64,000 nt of DNA from Chlamydiota bacterium (GTDB lineage: Bacteria > Auribacterota > Tritonobacteria > UBA1439): NCBI GenBank assembly GCA_012729785.1, contig JAAYCL010000042.1:1-64000 (forward strand). The letters are read 5' to 3'. Below the pieces are notes generated by a model. The model saw only the letters and a list, made by a program, of their open reading frames with translations, was not told the DNA's origin and ran no database searches. Shown here piece by piece: positions 1 to 8,496 of the stretch (position 1 is the first letter of the stretch; the number at the start of each line of letters is the position of its first letter). A program made the position numbers and the translations under genes.

Positions 1-73
1 CATAACCAGCATGCCCTTCCAGGTCACTTTGCCCCCCTTCCCCGTCACGGAAAGCGGGCAGTTTACCAACTCC

Positions 74-110
74 CGAATAGGACATTTTAACTTTGCACGA
101 ATAGGACATT
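74..110. repeat. Two 13-bp direct repeats, possible end of an insertion sequence
   Basis: The 13-mer CGAATAGGACATT occurs at 74-86 and again at 98-110, a 24-bp period, in DNA that is much more AT-rich than its surroundings. Each copy continues into a similar GGACATT-N6-TTGC pattern. Short tandem repeats of this kind at an AT-rich edge are typical of the termini of IS21-like elements. No transposase is visible, so any element would lie to the left, outside the window. The mobile-element reading is inference; the repeats themselves are exact. Confidence 0.4.
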
Positions 111-150
111 ATCGTATTGCGATTACACCCTTTTAGCGCGGAGAGGGCGG

Positions 151-810
151 CTAAGGCTCCACGCGCGTCACCGTGCCGCGGTTGAAGTAGACGATCGTCC
201 TGGCGCCGTCGCGGGTGTAGATCCAGCGGTCGGTGTAGACGCCGACGCCGTGGACCGGGTGCGTCAAATCGGGCCAGCCCCAGGCGTCCCGGACCTCCCG
301 CGGCGTCATCCCCGGGAGCACCTCCTTCCGGCGGATCGCCGCGCGCACCGCGCGCTCGCGCGAGAGCCGCTCGGCGACCGGGTCGGGGGAGGGCGGGGCC
401 GCGGGGCCGCTGAACGGGGGCTGGGCGGGGAAGACGAACGGCCCCGTCTCGGGGCCGGTCTCCTCCTCCGGCTGCTCGTTTGAAACGGGGGTCGGGGAGG
501 GGGCGGGCCCGGGAGGGGGCGGGTTGCTCTCCGCCTGCGCGCTCTCGTCCTTGTAGCGGGCGTCGCGCGTCTGCCACTCCTCCGCCAGCCGCCGGTCCTC
601 CTCGGGCGAGTCCTTCCGCACGGAGACGATGGAGGAGCGCGACAAGAACAGCTCCGCCCCCCCCACGCGGAGGACGAGATGCGTGTCGGTCTCCCCGGCG
701 ATGACGCCCGTGTAGCGCGAACCGTTCGCGCAGGTCACGGTGTCCGCCGCGGCGGGGGAAACGATACACGCCGCCAGGAGCGGGGCGAAAGACAATCCGC
801 GGCGGTTCAC
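151..810 (-). CDS. Exported protein with Sm-like N-terminus and BamE/SmpA-like C-terminal motif (paralog 1)
   Basis: This is a 219-residue protein of unknown function. It starts at GTG 810, 7-10 bases after a clear GAAAGGAG ribosome site. Residues 1-22 form a signal peptide ending ...SPAAA. Residues 23-66 are a small beta-rich segment (DTVTCANGSRYTGVI..., RSSIVSV) like those found in exported proteins that respond to gene-encoded 'G-x-V-x-x-E-T' repeats. A proline-rich linker (about 95-145) follows. The C-terminal 60 residues contain GMTPREVRDAWGWPD and DRWIY, which resembles the GMT...V...G.P motif of BamE/SmpA outer-membrane assembly lipoproteins. It has no lipobox. It lies 19 bp behind a paralog of the same layout, so the two probably form one transcript. 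Confidence 0.72.
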   Translation of the reverse strand: MNRRGLSFAPLLAACIVSPAAADTVTCANGSRYTGVIAGETDTHLVLRVGGAELFLSRSSIVSVRKDSPEEDRRLAEEWQTRDARYKDESAQAESNPPPPGPAPSPTPVSNEQPEEETGPETGPFVFPAQPPFSGPAAPPSPDPVAERLSRERAVRAAIRRKEVLPGMTPREVRDAWGWPDLTHPVHGVGVYTDRWIYTRDGARTIVYFNRGTVTRVEP

Positions 811-829
811 CGGGAGACGCTCCTTTCGT

Positions 830-1444
830 TCAGCGGTTGATCTGCGTCAGTACGCCGTTCTCGAAATAGAGGTCCACCAGGCCCTCCCCCTCGCGGCGGT
901 AGGTCCACCGGTCGGTCGAGGTGTGCGGCCCCCGCACCGGATGCGTGAGGTCGGGGCTCCCCCACGCCGCCCGCGCCTCCCGCTCCGTCATCCCGACGAG
1001 GACCCGGCGTTCACGGATGGCCGCCCCGACTTCCTGTTTCCATCGGAGTTCGCGCCGCCGGTCCGGGGGGTCGGGCCGGGGCGGGTGGCTCTCCGCGGCG
1101 TCCGCCGGTTCCGGGAGCCCCGCGTAAGGCGTTGCGGCGGGCGGCGGATCGGGCGGAGGCGCCGTGGGCGGCCCCGGGGTCGCGGCCTTGTCCGCCCTTC
1201 GCGCCCGCTCCCAGGTTCCCAGGAGCGCGGCGTTCTCGGCGCCGTCCTCGCGCGTTGTCGAGGCGATCAGCGAGCGCGGGATCTCCACGCGGCGGCCGTG
1301 AAGGACGACGGTGACGGCGGCGGCCGTCTCCTCCTCTATGACGCAGCGGAGGGTCCGTCCGTCCCTGTAGGTGAGCGTGTCGGCGCCCGCCGGGGCGCCG
1401 GCCGCGAGTGCGGCGCAGGCGAGCGCCGCGAAGCGCGTCTTCAT
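830..1444 (-). CDS. Exported protein with Sm-like N-terminus and BamE/SmpA-like C-terminal motif (paralog 2)
   Basis: It encodes about 204 residues from ATG 1444 (MKTRFAALAC...), with a signal peptide ending near AGAPAGA. The layout matches the downstream neighbour: a short beta segment (DTLTYRDGRTL, RSLIAST), a proline-rich linker, and a C-terminal GMTEREARAAWGSPDLTHPV...DRWTYR block. The two proteins share GMTxREx-AWGxPDLTHPV and DRW, so they arose by tandem duplication. GTG 1462 is an alternative start, but the promoter at 1453-1481 would put transcription initiation at about 1446. That favours ATG 1444 on a nearly leaderless message, consistent with no ribosome site being visible. Function is unknown; envelope location is inferred. 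Confidence 0.7.
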   Translation of the reverse strand: MKTRFAALACAALAAGAPAGADTLTYRDGRTLRCVIEEETAAAVTVVLHGRRVEIPRSLIASTTREDGAENAALLGTWERARRADKAATPGPPTAPPPDPPPAATPYAGLPEPADAAESHPPRPDPPDRRRELRWKQEVGAAIRERRVLVGMTEREARAAWGSPDLTHPVRGPHTSTDRWTYRREGEGLVDLYFENGVLTQINR

Positions 1445-1452
1445 GCGGCGCG

Positions 1453-1481
1453 ATTGTGCCACAGGGACGGCGGCCCCTCAA
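1453..1481 (-). promoter_or_regulatory. Putative promoter of the duplicated exported-protein operon
   Basis: On the minus strand TTGAGG (1476-1481) is followed after exactly 17 bp by CACAAT (1453-1458), preceded by TG. The start codon at 1444 lies about where transcription would begin, so the mRNA may lack a leader. This is a pattern call only. Confidence 0.4.
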
Positions 1482-1529
1482 GCCGAAAAGGGGAGAAAAG
1501 AGGCCCTTCCGCAGTGCAGTTCCAGGTGT

Positions 1530-1566
1530 CCCATAGGTCCTATAGGACCTATGGGTCCTATGGGAC
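1530..1566. repeat. Perfect 26-bp palindrome plus an extra half repeat
   Basis: Bases 1530-1555 are a perfect palindrome (CCCATAGGTCC-TATA-GGACCTATGGG). A further partial copy, TCCTATGGGAC, follows at 1556-1566. The composition is unlike the flanking DNA. It sits between the divergent exported-protein and ATPase operons. REP-like intergenic repeats built from CCTATAGG/CCTATGGG heptamers occur in many bacterial genomes. Here it could be such a repeat or a bidirectional structural signal. Confidence 0.6.
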
Positions 1567-1719
1567 GCGGCAGGCCCCGCCGCCGGCGCCCGCCTGTCCC
1601 GCGCCCCGCGGGAAGCGCCCCATTTTTCGTGTCCCCATTTTCGTTGCGCGGGTGTGCCGATTGTGGCACGATGGCCGAAGTGCCGGCACTTCCGGACGGG
1701 CGCGGAGGGGGGCGAAGCG

Positions 1720-2028
1720 ATGAACCTCGAGGACGAGATACTCGGCGTGGAGGAGGAGGCCGCGAAGATCGTCGCCGCGGCCCAGGCGGAGGCGAAGGAG
1801 ATACTCGGCGGCGCCGAGGAGGGGCGGAAGCGGATCCGCGAGGAGGCGGCGCGGCGCGTCCGCGAGGAAAAGGAGCGGCTGGCGCGCGCCCACGAGGCCT
1901 CGCTCGCGGAGTCCGTCGCGCAGGTCGCCCGCGAGCGCGATCGGAACGTGGCGGCGGTCGAGGCGGTGCGCGCCGCCCGCGCCGGGGGCTGCGTCCGCGG
2001 GATCGTCGAGATGCTTCTGAAGGGGTAA
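1720..2028 (+). CDS. V/A-type ATP synthase peripheral stalk subunit H (G)
   Basis: A 102-residue, highly charged and almost entirely helical protein (EEEAAKIVAAAQAEAKEIL, REEAARRVREEKERLARA). It is the usual form of the small stator subunit that makes a coiled coil with subunit E in archaeal and Thermus ATPases (AhaH/AtpG). ATG 1720 follows a GGAGGGGGG ribosome site, and it is the first gene of the nine-gene ATPase operon, the position of H/G in that order. Sequence conservation of this subunit is low, so position counts heavily. An upstream in-frame start at 1654 is possible but lacks family support. Confidence 0.85.
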   Translation: MNLEDEILGVEEEAAKIVAAAQAEAKEILGGAEEGRKRIREEAARRVREEKERLARAHEASLAESVAQVARERDRNVAAVEAVRAARAGGCVRGIVEMLLKG

Positions 2029-2031
2029 GGC

Positions 2032-4089
2032 GTGGCCATCGAGCGGATGAAGCGGATCACCCTCCTATTCCCCGCGCGGGACGGCGAGGCGGTCGAGGAG
2101 TGGCTCTTCGACCGGGGGGTGCTCCACCTCGAGCGCTGCGACGGGGAGTTCGCCCGGCTCTCCGGGGCGGGCGGGCCGCTCTGCATCGACTGCCAGGAGG
2201 CGGCCGAGCGCCTGGCCTGGATCAGGGACCTCCTCGCCGAGGCGGAGGCCGTCGCTCCCGCCAAGAAGAGCTTCCTCGACGCGATGCTGCCGGTCAAGGC
2301 GGTGGTGTCGGCGGGTGAGATGGAGTCGGCGCTCCGGGGCGTCGATCTCAAGGGCCTCCACGGGCGCGTGAAAGAGAAGACCGCGGAGCGGAAGGGCCTC
2401 CTCGCGAGGATGCACCACCTCGAGCACGAGCGCGGCCTCCTAGGCGAGTTCTCCTTCGTCGCCGCGCCGCTATCGCGACTCAAGGGGCTCCGGCGGACGT
2501 TCTGCATCGTCTTCGACGGCGACGCCGCGCGGGTCGAGAACCTCGCCCGCGACGCCGAGGCCTCGGCCCTGCTCGCCTGGCAGATCAGGAGGCGCGAGGG
2601 CGAGCGCATCGTCCTGGCGGGGGCCGGGCTCGCCGCGGACGCGGCGCGGTGCGCCGGCATCCTCCGGGCCCACGGCTTCCACGTGCGCGACTACCCGGAG
2701 TTCGACGGGGTCGCCGCGGAGCGCCTCGCCGGAATCGAGGCGGAGAAGGCGGCGGTCCGGGAGGGGCTCGCCGGCTGCGACCGGGCGATCCGGGAGCTGC
2801 TCGCCCCCGATACGGTTCGCATGCTCCGGTGCCTCAAGGGGCACTGGGAGAGCGAGAAGCGCCGCGGCGAGCGCGCCTCCGCGATGGTCTGCTCCAGGAA
2901 GGTCGGGGTGGCCCGCGGCTACGTCCGCGAGGCTGACGCGAGGGGCCTCGCCTCCTCCGTCGAGGAGGCGTTCCCCGGGGCCGGCGTCGCCCTCGCCGAC
3001 CCCGAGCCGTCGGAGAGCGTGCCGGTCTCCATCCGGCTCGGGCGGTGGGCCCGCCCGGGGCAGCTCCTGATCAGTATGTTCGGCCTCCCCAACTACTTCA
3101 CCTTCGACCCGACGCCGTTCCTCCTGGCCGTCTTCCTCGCGTTCTTCGGCATCTGCTTCGCGGACGTGGTCTACGGCCTCCTCCTCTCGTGGTGCTCCTG
3201 GCGGCTGATGCGGCGCTACGCCGCCCAGGAGAACATACGCGAGTTCTTCCGCCTCTTCCTGTACTGCGGCGCGAGCTGCATCCTCTTCGGGGTCGTGACG
3301 GGGAGCTGGGCGGCCGACATCTACTCCGCCGACTACCTCGGGAAGGACAACGCCTTCCTCCGGTTCGTCCAGGCGACCACGCTCATCGATATGCTCGCCA
3401 AGCCGGTCGTCGCCCTCGTGCTCTCCCTCGGCATCGGGGTGGCGACGCAGTTCTACGGCATCCTCTTGCGCGCGATGAAGGACTGGCGGCAGGGGAACGT
3501 CGCGGGGGCGCTCTTCGACGGGGTGCTCTGGCTCGTCTACCTCGGGGGACTGCTCGTCTTCGCCGTCTCGGCCATCGGCGGCGCGGGCGGCTCCCTGCTG
3601 ACGCGCGTCAGCGGGGGCCTCGTCGTCCTCTCCGCCGCCGGGCTCGTCCTGACCCAGGGGCGCGACCAGGAGGGGTGGCCGGCGAGGATCGTCACCGGCC
3701 TCGTCAGCCTCTACGGCATCCTGGGGTCGTACGGCACGACCTCGTTCGTGGGCGACGTGCTCAGCTACTCGCGCCTGCTCGCGCTCGGGCTGAACACCTA
3801 CATCGTGGGGATGTCGTTCAACATCATCGCCACCATCGTCCCCGAGATCGTGACGAGCGTCTTCCCCGCCCTCGGGGGGGCCATGTCGGCGTGGTGGTGC
3901 GGGGGCGTGCTGGTGGTGCTCGTGATGATCGCGGGGCACCTGTTCAACTTCGTGATGAGCATCCTGAGCGCCTTTGTGCACTCGGCGCGCCTGATCCTCC
4001 TCGAGTTCTTCGGGCGTTTCTACCAGGGGGACGGGCGGTGGTTCGAGCCGCACGGCTTCTCGAGCGAAAGCGTGCAGCTCGGCGGATGA
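2032..4089 (+). CDS. V/A-type ATP synthase subunit I (membrane stator, a subunit)
   Basis: A 685-residue subunit starting at GTG 2032, three bases after subunit H. Residues 1 to about 345 are a soluble arm rich in charged helices that anchors the peripheral stalks (starts IERMKRITLLFPARDGEAVEEWL). The remaining half has about seven or eight membrane spans (for example FLLAVFLAFFGICFADVVYG and LVVLVMIAGHLFNFVMS) that form the ion half-channels against the proteolipid ring. The block GDVLSYSRLLALGLNTYIVGMS is characteristic of this family and contains the essential arginine. Length is typical for bacterial and archaeal AtpI. It acts in the cytoplasmic membrane as the ion path of the motor. Confidence 0.95.
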   Translation: MAIERMKRITLLFPARDGEAVEEWLFDRGVLHLERCDGEFARLSGAGGPLCIDCQEAAERLAWIRDLLAEAEAVAPAKKSFLDAMLPVKAVVSAGEMESALRGVDLKGLHGRVKEKTAERKGLLARMHHLEHERGLLGEFSFVAAPLSRLKGLRRTFCIVFDGDAARVENLARDAEASALLAWQIRRREGERIVLAGAGLAADAARCAGILRAHGFHVRDYPEFDGVAAERLAGIEAEKAAVREGLAGCDRAIRELLAPDTVRMLRCLKGHWESEKRRGERASAMVCSRKVGVARGYVREADARGLASSVEEAFPGAGVALADPEPSESVPVSIRLGRWARPGQLLISMFGLPNYFTFDPTPFLLAVFLAFFGICFADVVYGLLLSWCSWRLMRRYAAQENIREFFRLFLYCGASCILFGVVTGSWAADIYSADYLGKDNAFLRFVQATTLIDMLAKPVVALVLSLGIGVATQFYGILLRAMKDWRQGNVAGALFDGVLWLVYLGGLLVFAVSAIGGAGGSLLTRVSGGLVVLSAAGLVLTQGRDQEGWPARIVTGLVSLYGILGSYGTTSFVGDVLSYSRLLALGLNTYIVGMSFNIIATIVPEIVTSVFPALGGAMSAWWCGGVLVVLVMIAGHLFNFVMSILSAFVHSARLILLEFFGRFYQGDGRWFEPHGFSSESVQLGG

Positions 4090-4151
4090 GGGGACTCGGG
4101 CCGTCGCGCGGCGGGGTCCGCGACGGGCGGTCCGTCAAAGAGGAGGGGGGT

Positions 4152-4682
4152 ATGGTCGCACTGTTGAGTCACTATCTTCTCCAGACGGGGTTCGCGTGGG
4201 CCGTGGCCGGGGCCATGGCGTCGGTGATGCTCTCGGGCCTGGGCAGCGCGAAGGGGATACGCGTCGCGGGGGCGCAGGCGGGCGGCGTGCTCTCAGAGCA
4301 GCCGGAGCTCTTCGGCAAGCTGCTGGTCCTCATCGCCCTGCCCGGCACGCAGGGCTTCTACGGCTTCATCTGCGCCATTATGATCGCGCTGCGGTGCGGT
4401 CTGATCGGCGGGAAGGTCGAGACGACGCCGCTCGTCGGCATCGCCATCTTCTTCATCGGCCTCGCCACCGGCGTCGTGGAGTGGAAGAGCGCCATCTTCC
4501 AGGGCGAGACGTCCGCCGCGGCGATCAACCTCACCGCCAAGAAGCCGGACGAGAGCGGGCGGGCCATCCTCCTGCCGGCGCTCGTCGAGACGTACGCGGT
4601 CATCGCGCTCCTCGCGGCCATCCTGATGATCATCTGGGTCACCGCGCCCGGCGCCGTCACCGTGGGCGCCGCCGCCCAATGA
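4152..4682 (+). CDS. V/A-type ATP synthase proteolipid subunit K (c ring), Na+-type site
   Basis: A 176-residue four-helix proteolipid, ATG 4152 after GGAGGGGGG. It is a fused double hairpin like Enterococcus NtpK. The known Na+ ligands of NtpK (L61, T64, Q65, Q110, E139, with Y68) align with L63, T66, Q67, Q117, E146 and Y70 here (LPGTQGFYGF, FQGETSAAAI, LPALVETYAV). All are retained, which suggests that the ring binds Na+. A roughly nine-residue insertion precedes the third-helix Gln compared with NtpK. Its stop overlaps the start of subunit E (ATGA). Confidence 0.95.
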   Translation: MVALLSHYLLQTGFAWAVAGAMASVMLSGLGSAKGIRVAGAQAGGVLSEQPELFGKLLVLIALPGTQGFYGFICAIMIALRCGLIGGKVETTPLVGIAIFFIGLATGVVEWKSAIFQGETSAAAINLTAKKPDESGRAILLPALVETYAVIALLAAILMIIWVTAPGAVTVGAAAQ

Positions 4683-5290
4683 ACCGCGCGATGGAGCGGA
4701 TACGGGGGGCGGTGCGGGCGGAGGCCGAGGCGGAGGCCGCCCACGTCGTCGCCGAGGCGCGGGAGGGGCTCCGGGGCCTCCTCGAGGAGGCCCGGGTCCA
4801 GGAGGAGCGCAAGGCCCTCGCGGAGATCGAGGCGGAGCGCCTCCGCCTCTCGCAGGAGGCGTTCCGCGAGGTCTCCCGCTCCCGGCGCGACGCGCGCCTC
4901 GCCCTCCTCGCCGCCCGCAACCGCGTGATCGACGGCATCTTCTCCGCCGCGCGCGAGGAGGCGCTGCGCATCCCGCCCGGCCGCTACCGCGGCATCCTCG
5001 CGGCCTGGCTGGCGACGGTCGACGCGCCCCGGGGCGGCGAGGTGGTCCCGGCGGAGCGCGACGCGGCCCTCGTGGGGGAGCTGGTGCGGGAGGCCAACGC
5101 CTCCCGCCCCGCCGAGGCGGCGTTTACGATGTCCGGGGCCCGGGCGCCCTTCGAGAGCGGCTTCGTCGTCAGGACCGCGCAGTACGTGGTCGAGCGTTCG
5201 CTCGACGGGTGGCTCGAGGAGCGGAAGAGGGAGATGGCGCCGCGCCTCGAGCGCGAGCTCTTCGGGGGGGGGGATGGCGGCGCGGACTGA
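4679..5290 (+). CDS. V/A-type ATP synthase subunit E (peripheral stalk)
   Basis: A 203-residue stator subunit translated from ATG 4679, which overlaps the subunit K stop by four bases. The N-terminal half is a long charged coiled coil (residues 5-85, rich in AEAEAEAAHVVAEAREGL-type heptads) that pairs with subunit H. The C-terminal globular part (FESGFVVRTAQYVVERSLDGWL) binds the top of the A3B3 head. This is the normal architecture of AtpE/NtpE. A second ATG at 4691 cannot be excluded as the start. Confidence 0.9.
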   Translation: MNRAMERIRGAVRAEAEAEAAHVVAEAREGLRGLLEEARVQEERKALAEIEAERLRLSQEAFREVSRSRRDARLALLAARNRVIDGIFSAAREEALRIPPGRYRGILAAWLATVDAPRGGEVVPAERDAALVGELVREANASRPAEAAFTMSGARAPFESGFVVRTAQYVVERSLDGWLEERKREMAPRLERELFGGGDGGAD

Positions 5291-6218
5291 ATCGGCCGCG
5301 GAGTGGGGGTATGTGTCGGGCCGGTGCGCCGCGCTCGAGCGGGACCTCCTCGACGGGGCGTTCTTCCGGGAGCTCTTGGACGCCCCGGACGCCGCGGCGG
5401 CGGCCGCCCTCCTCGGCAAGACCACCTACGGGGAGCTCTTCCCGCATCCGGCGTCGCTCGAGGCGTACGACCGCGTCCTCGACGGGCACCTGCGGGAATG
5501 CCTCGACTCGCTCGGGGAGGGGTGCCCCCCGGACGGGCCCGTGGATATCGTCCGGCGCGAGGCGGAGCTCCGCGACGTCCACGGGCTGCTCGCGGAATCG
5601 GATGTGGCGCGCGGATCCGCGGAGGAGGTCGAGCGCTGGGCGTCCCGCCTGGGAGGCGGGCACCCGTGGCTGGCCGGTTTCTCGGTGCCCGCGGAGCGGC
5701 GGGGGCTGTTCGCCTCCCAGCCCGTCAGGGCGTTCTCGCTCTGGACGGACTCCGCGTTCCTGGGGGAGCTGCGCCGCATCGCGGCGGCGCGCCCGGGGCT
5801 CGCCCCGTTTCTCGACGCGCGCATCTCCCTCGCGGTCCTCGGGGTCTGCTGGCGCGCCTTCCGGGAGGGGCTCGGGATGGAGTGGCTCGACGGCTTCTTC
5901 TTCCGGGACGCGCTCGCCGCGCCGCCGCGCCGGGCGCTCGCCGGCGCGGGCAAGGACCCGGCGGCGCTCGCGAAACTCATCGCGCCGCCAGGCTTCGAGC
6001 CGACGGCCGAGAAGTTCGACGAGACGTTCGGGCGGCAGGCCGACGACTTCCTCACCGCCGTCGCGCGGGGCGCGGCGTACGAGGTCAGCGGCCCGGGGCG
6101 TGTCCTCTTCTACGTCAGGATGCTCTGGGTCGAGCACCTGAACCTGCGGCTCTGCATCGCGGCGGTGCTGACCCCGCTGGACCGCGCCGACGTCAGGACG
6201 AGGTTGCGCAATGGCTGA
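5274..6218 (+). CDS. V/A-type ATP synthase subunit C (central rotor socket)
   Basis: A 314-residue subunit starting at ATG 5274 inside the end of subunit E (17-base overlap). It belongs to the AtpC/NtpC (eukaryotic d) family, the funnel that connects the DF shaft to the proteolipid ring. Typical features include the early segment WGYVSGRCAALERDLLDGAFF, a repeated all-helical build and a C-terminal ...RVLFYVRMLWVEHLNLRLCI helix. Length is close to the usual 320-380 residues. Identification rests on family-like helices plus its exact slot between E and F. Confidence 0.88.
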   Translation: MAARTESAAEWGYVSGRCAALERDLLDGAFFRELLDAPDAAAAAALLGKTTYGELFPHPASLEAYDRVLDGHLRECLDSLGEGCPPDGPVDIVRREAELRDVHGLLAESDVARGSAEEVERWASRLGGGHPWLAGFSVPAERRGLFASQPVRAFSLWTDSAFLGELRRIAAARPGLAPFLDARISLAVLGVCWRAFREGLGMEWLDGFFFRDALAAPPRRALAGAGKDPAALAKLIAPPGFEPTAEKFDETFGRQADDFLTAVARGAAYEVSGPGRVLFYVRMLWVEHLNLRLCIAAVLTPLDRADVRTRLRNG

Positions 6219-6582
6219 GGGGCGGATGCTGGTCATCGGGAACGCGCAGGTCATTCTGCCGTTCCGCGCGGCGGGGGCCGTGCTCAGGCCCGCGGAGGAC
6301 GCCGACGGGGTCCGGCGGGCGCTCGCGGGGCTCGCCGAGGAGCCCCCCGGCTCACTCGTCCTGCTGACGGAGGAGGCGGCCGCGCTGGCCCCGGACGCCG
6401 TCGGGGAGTTCGAGGAGGAGGGGAGGCACGCCCTCCTGGTCATCCCGACGCGCCGGCGGGAGAAGAGCGCGGGGCTCGAGAGGATGCGGCACGCCATCGT
6501 CCGGTCGGTGGGCGTGGACCTGATCGCGCGCGCGTCCTCCGAGTCGGTCGGCGAGCAGGTCGCCCGCATCGAGGAGGAGTAG
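6211..6582 (+). CDS. V/A-type ATP synthase subunit F (rotor)
   Basis: A 123-residue protein from ATG 6211, overlapping subunit C by eight bases. It shows the Rossmann-like fold of AtpF/NtpG: N-terminal beta strand MLVIGNAQVILPFRAAG, alternating strands SLVLLTEEAA and HALLVIPT, and a C-terminal helix. F stabilises the central stalk with subunit D. A 135-bp spacer with no obvious terminator separates it from subunit A. Confidence 0.9.
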   Translation: MAEGRMLVIGNAQVILPFRAAGAVLRPAEDADGVRRALAGLAEEPPGSLVLLTEEAAALAPDAVGEFEEEGRHALLVIPTRRREKSAGLERMRHAIVRSVGVDLIARASSESVGEQVARIEEE

Positions 6583-6717
6583 GGGGCGTTGGCCGCGGAG
6601 GGCGCGACGAAGCGAAGCGGGATGCGGAGCAACGCGGATCACGCAGTATGAACGCGGATCGAGCCGTCTGAACCGTTCGGCCTACGCACTGTTCGCCGGC
6701 GCCAAGGAGAACGAGGG

Positions 6718-8496
6718 ATGAGCGAGAGGAAGACCCAGGGGACGATCGTGAAGGTGAGCGGGCCGCTCGTCGTGGCCGAGGGGCTCGAGGGCGCCCGGAT
6801 GTACGAGATGGTGCGCGTCGGTACGATGGGCCTCTTCGGCGAGGTCATCGAGATCCGCGGCGGGCGATACTCCATCCAGGTCTACGAGGAGACGGGCGGC
6901 ATCGGCCCCGGGGAGCCGGTCGTGTCGACCGGGGCGCCCCTCACGGTGGACCTCGGCCCGGGGCTCCTGACCTCCATCTTCGACGGGGTGCAGCGGCCGC
7001 TGGACCGGCTGCGCGCGAAGTACGGCGACTTCGTGGTGCGCGGCGCCGAGGCCCCCGCCATCGACCGGACGAAGAAGTGGCGCTTCGTCCCGCGGGCGAA
7101 GAAGGGCGACCGGGTGCGCGGGGGGGACATCCTCGGCGTCATCCAGGAGACCGCCGTCATCGAGCACCGCGTGATGGTCCCGCCGGGGATGGAGGGGACG
7201 GTCGAGTCCGTCGCGGAGCGGGAGCTCACGCTCGACGACGCGGTCGCCACGCTCCGGACGGCGGACGGGACGCGGGACGTGCCGCTCCTCCAGAGGTGGC
7301 CGGTGCGGACGCCGCGCCCCGTGAAGAGGCGCATCCCGCCCGAGAAGCCGCTCGTGACCGGTCAGCGCGTGCTCGACACGTTCTTCCCCATCTCGAAGGG
7401 CGGCACCGCCTGCGTGCCGGGCCCGTTCGGCAGCGGCAAGACCGTGGTCCAGCACCAGCTGGCGAAATGGGCCGACGCGGACCTGATCGTCTACGTCGGC
7501 TGCGGCGAGCGGGGCAACGAGATGACCGAGGTGCTGATCGAGTTCCCGCAGCTCCCCGACCCGCGCACGGGGCGCCCGCTCATCGAGCGCACCGTCCTCG
7601 TCGCCAACACCTCCAATATGCCGGTCGCCGCCCGCGAGGCCTCCGTCTTCACCGGCATTACCATCGCCGAGTATTACCGCGATATGGGGTACAGCGTCGC
7701 CCTGATGGCCGACTCGACGTCGCGCTGGGCCGAGGCGATGCGCGAGATGTCGGGGCGGCTCGAGGAGATGCCGGGCGAGGAGGGATACCCCGCCTACCTC
7801 GCCTCCCGCATCGCGAGCTTCTACGAGCGCGCCGGGCGGGTGGTCTGCGAGGGGAGCGCGGACCGGGAGGGGAGCCTGTCGGTCATCGGGGCCGTCAGCC
7901 CCCCCGGCGGCGACCTCTCCGAGCCGGTCGTCCAGGCGACGCTCCGGGTGGTCAAGGTCTTCTGGCGCCTCGACGACAAGCTCGCGGGCCAGCGCCACTT
8001 CCCCGCCATCAACTGGCTCCAGAGCTACTCCCTCTACCAGGAGCTCGTGGATGGGGCGGCCAGCCGGGACGTGAACCAGTACTGGGCGAACAACCGCCAG
8101 GGGGCGATGGCCATCCTCAAGCGGGAGTCGGAGCTCGACGAGCTCGTCCGGCTCGTCGGGATGGACGCCCTCTCCGCGCAGGACCGCCTCCTGATGGAGG
8201 CCGCCAAGATGATCCGCGAGGACTTCCTTCACCAGAACGCGCACGACCCGGTGGACACCTACACCTCGCTCCCCAAGCAGTTCAAGCTGCTGCAGATCAT
8301 CATCGCCTTCTACCACTGGGCGTACGCGGCGATCGCCGTGGGCGCCGAGCTCGACGATGTCATCGCCCTGCCCGTGCGCGCCGAGATCTCCCGCGCGAAG
8401 GGGGTGCCGGAGGAGGAGCTCGGGAGGCTCGACGAGCTCCGGGAGCGGGTTCGCGCTGCGATCGAGGCCCTCAAATTACGCGGAGAACGGCTATGA
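6718..8496 (+). CDS. V/A-type ATP synthase catalytic subunit A
   Basis: A 592-residue catalytic subunit of the A3B3 head. It has an N-terminal beta barrel ([16 protein letters not shown]), the bulge domain specific to A subunits (about residues 115-190), the P-loop GPFGSGKT at 235-242, and [12 protein letters not shown] carrying the catalytic Glu. The arginine-rich sensor region and [20 protein letters not shown] block are intact. The start is ATG 6718 after AAGGAG. The stop overlaps the ATG of subunit B. Length matches the family (580-600). Confidence 0.97.
   Translation: MSERKTQGTIVKVSGPLVVAEGLEGARMYEMVRVGTMGLFGEVIEIRGGRYSIQVYEETGGIGPGEPVVSTGAPLTVDLGPGLLTSIFDGVQRPLDRLRAKYGDFVVRGAEAPAIDRTKKWRFVPRAKKGDRVRGGDILGVIQETAVIEHRVMVPPGMEGTVESVAERELTLDDAVATLRTADGTRDVPLLQRWPVRTPRPVKRRIPPEKPLVTGQRVLDTFFPISKGGTACVPGPFGSGKTVVQHQLAKWADADLIVYVGCGERGNEMTEVLIEFPQLPDPRTGRPLIERTVLVANTSNMPVAAREASVFTGITIAEYYRDMGYSVALMADSTSRWAEAMREMSGRLEEMPGEEGYPAYLASRIASFYERAGRVVCEGSADREGSLSVIGAVSPPGGDLSEPVVQATLRVVKVFWRLDDKLAGQRHFPAINWLQSYSLYQELVDGAASRDVNQYWANNRQGAMAILKRESELDELVRLVGMDALSAQDRLLMEAAKMIREDFLHQNAHDPVDTYTSLPKQFKLLQIIIAFYHWAYAAIAVGAELDDVIALPVRAEISRAKGVPEEELGRLDELRERVRAAIEALKLRGERL

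Noticed and set aside
4679-5290. Longer subunit E start reading back through subunit K (from 4196)
   Set aside because: The extra N-terminus would be the wrong frame of the proteolipid gene. ATG 4679 overlaps the K stop in the usual coupled way.
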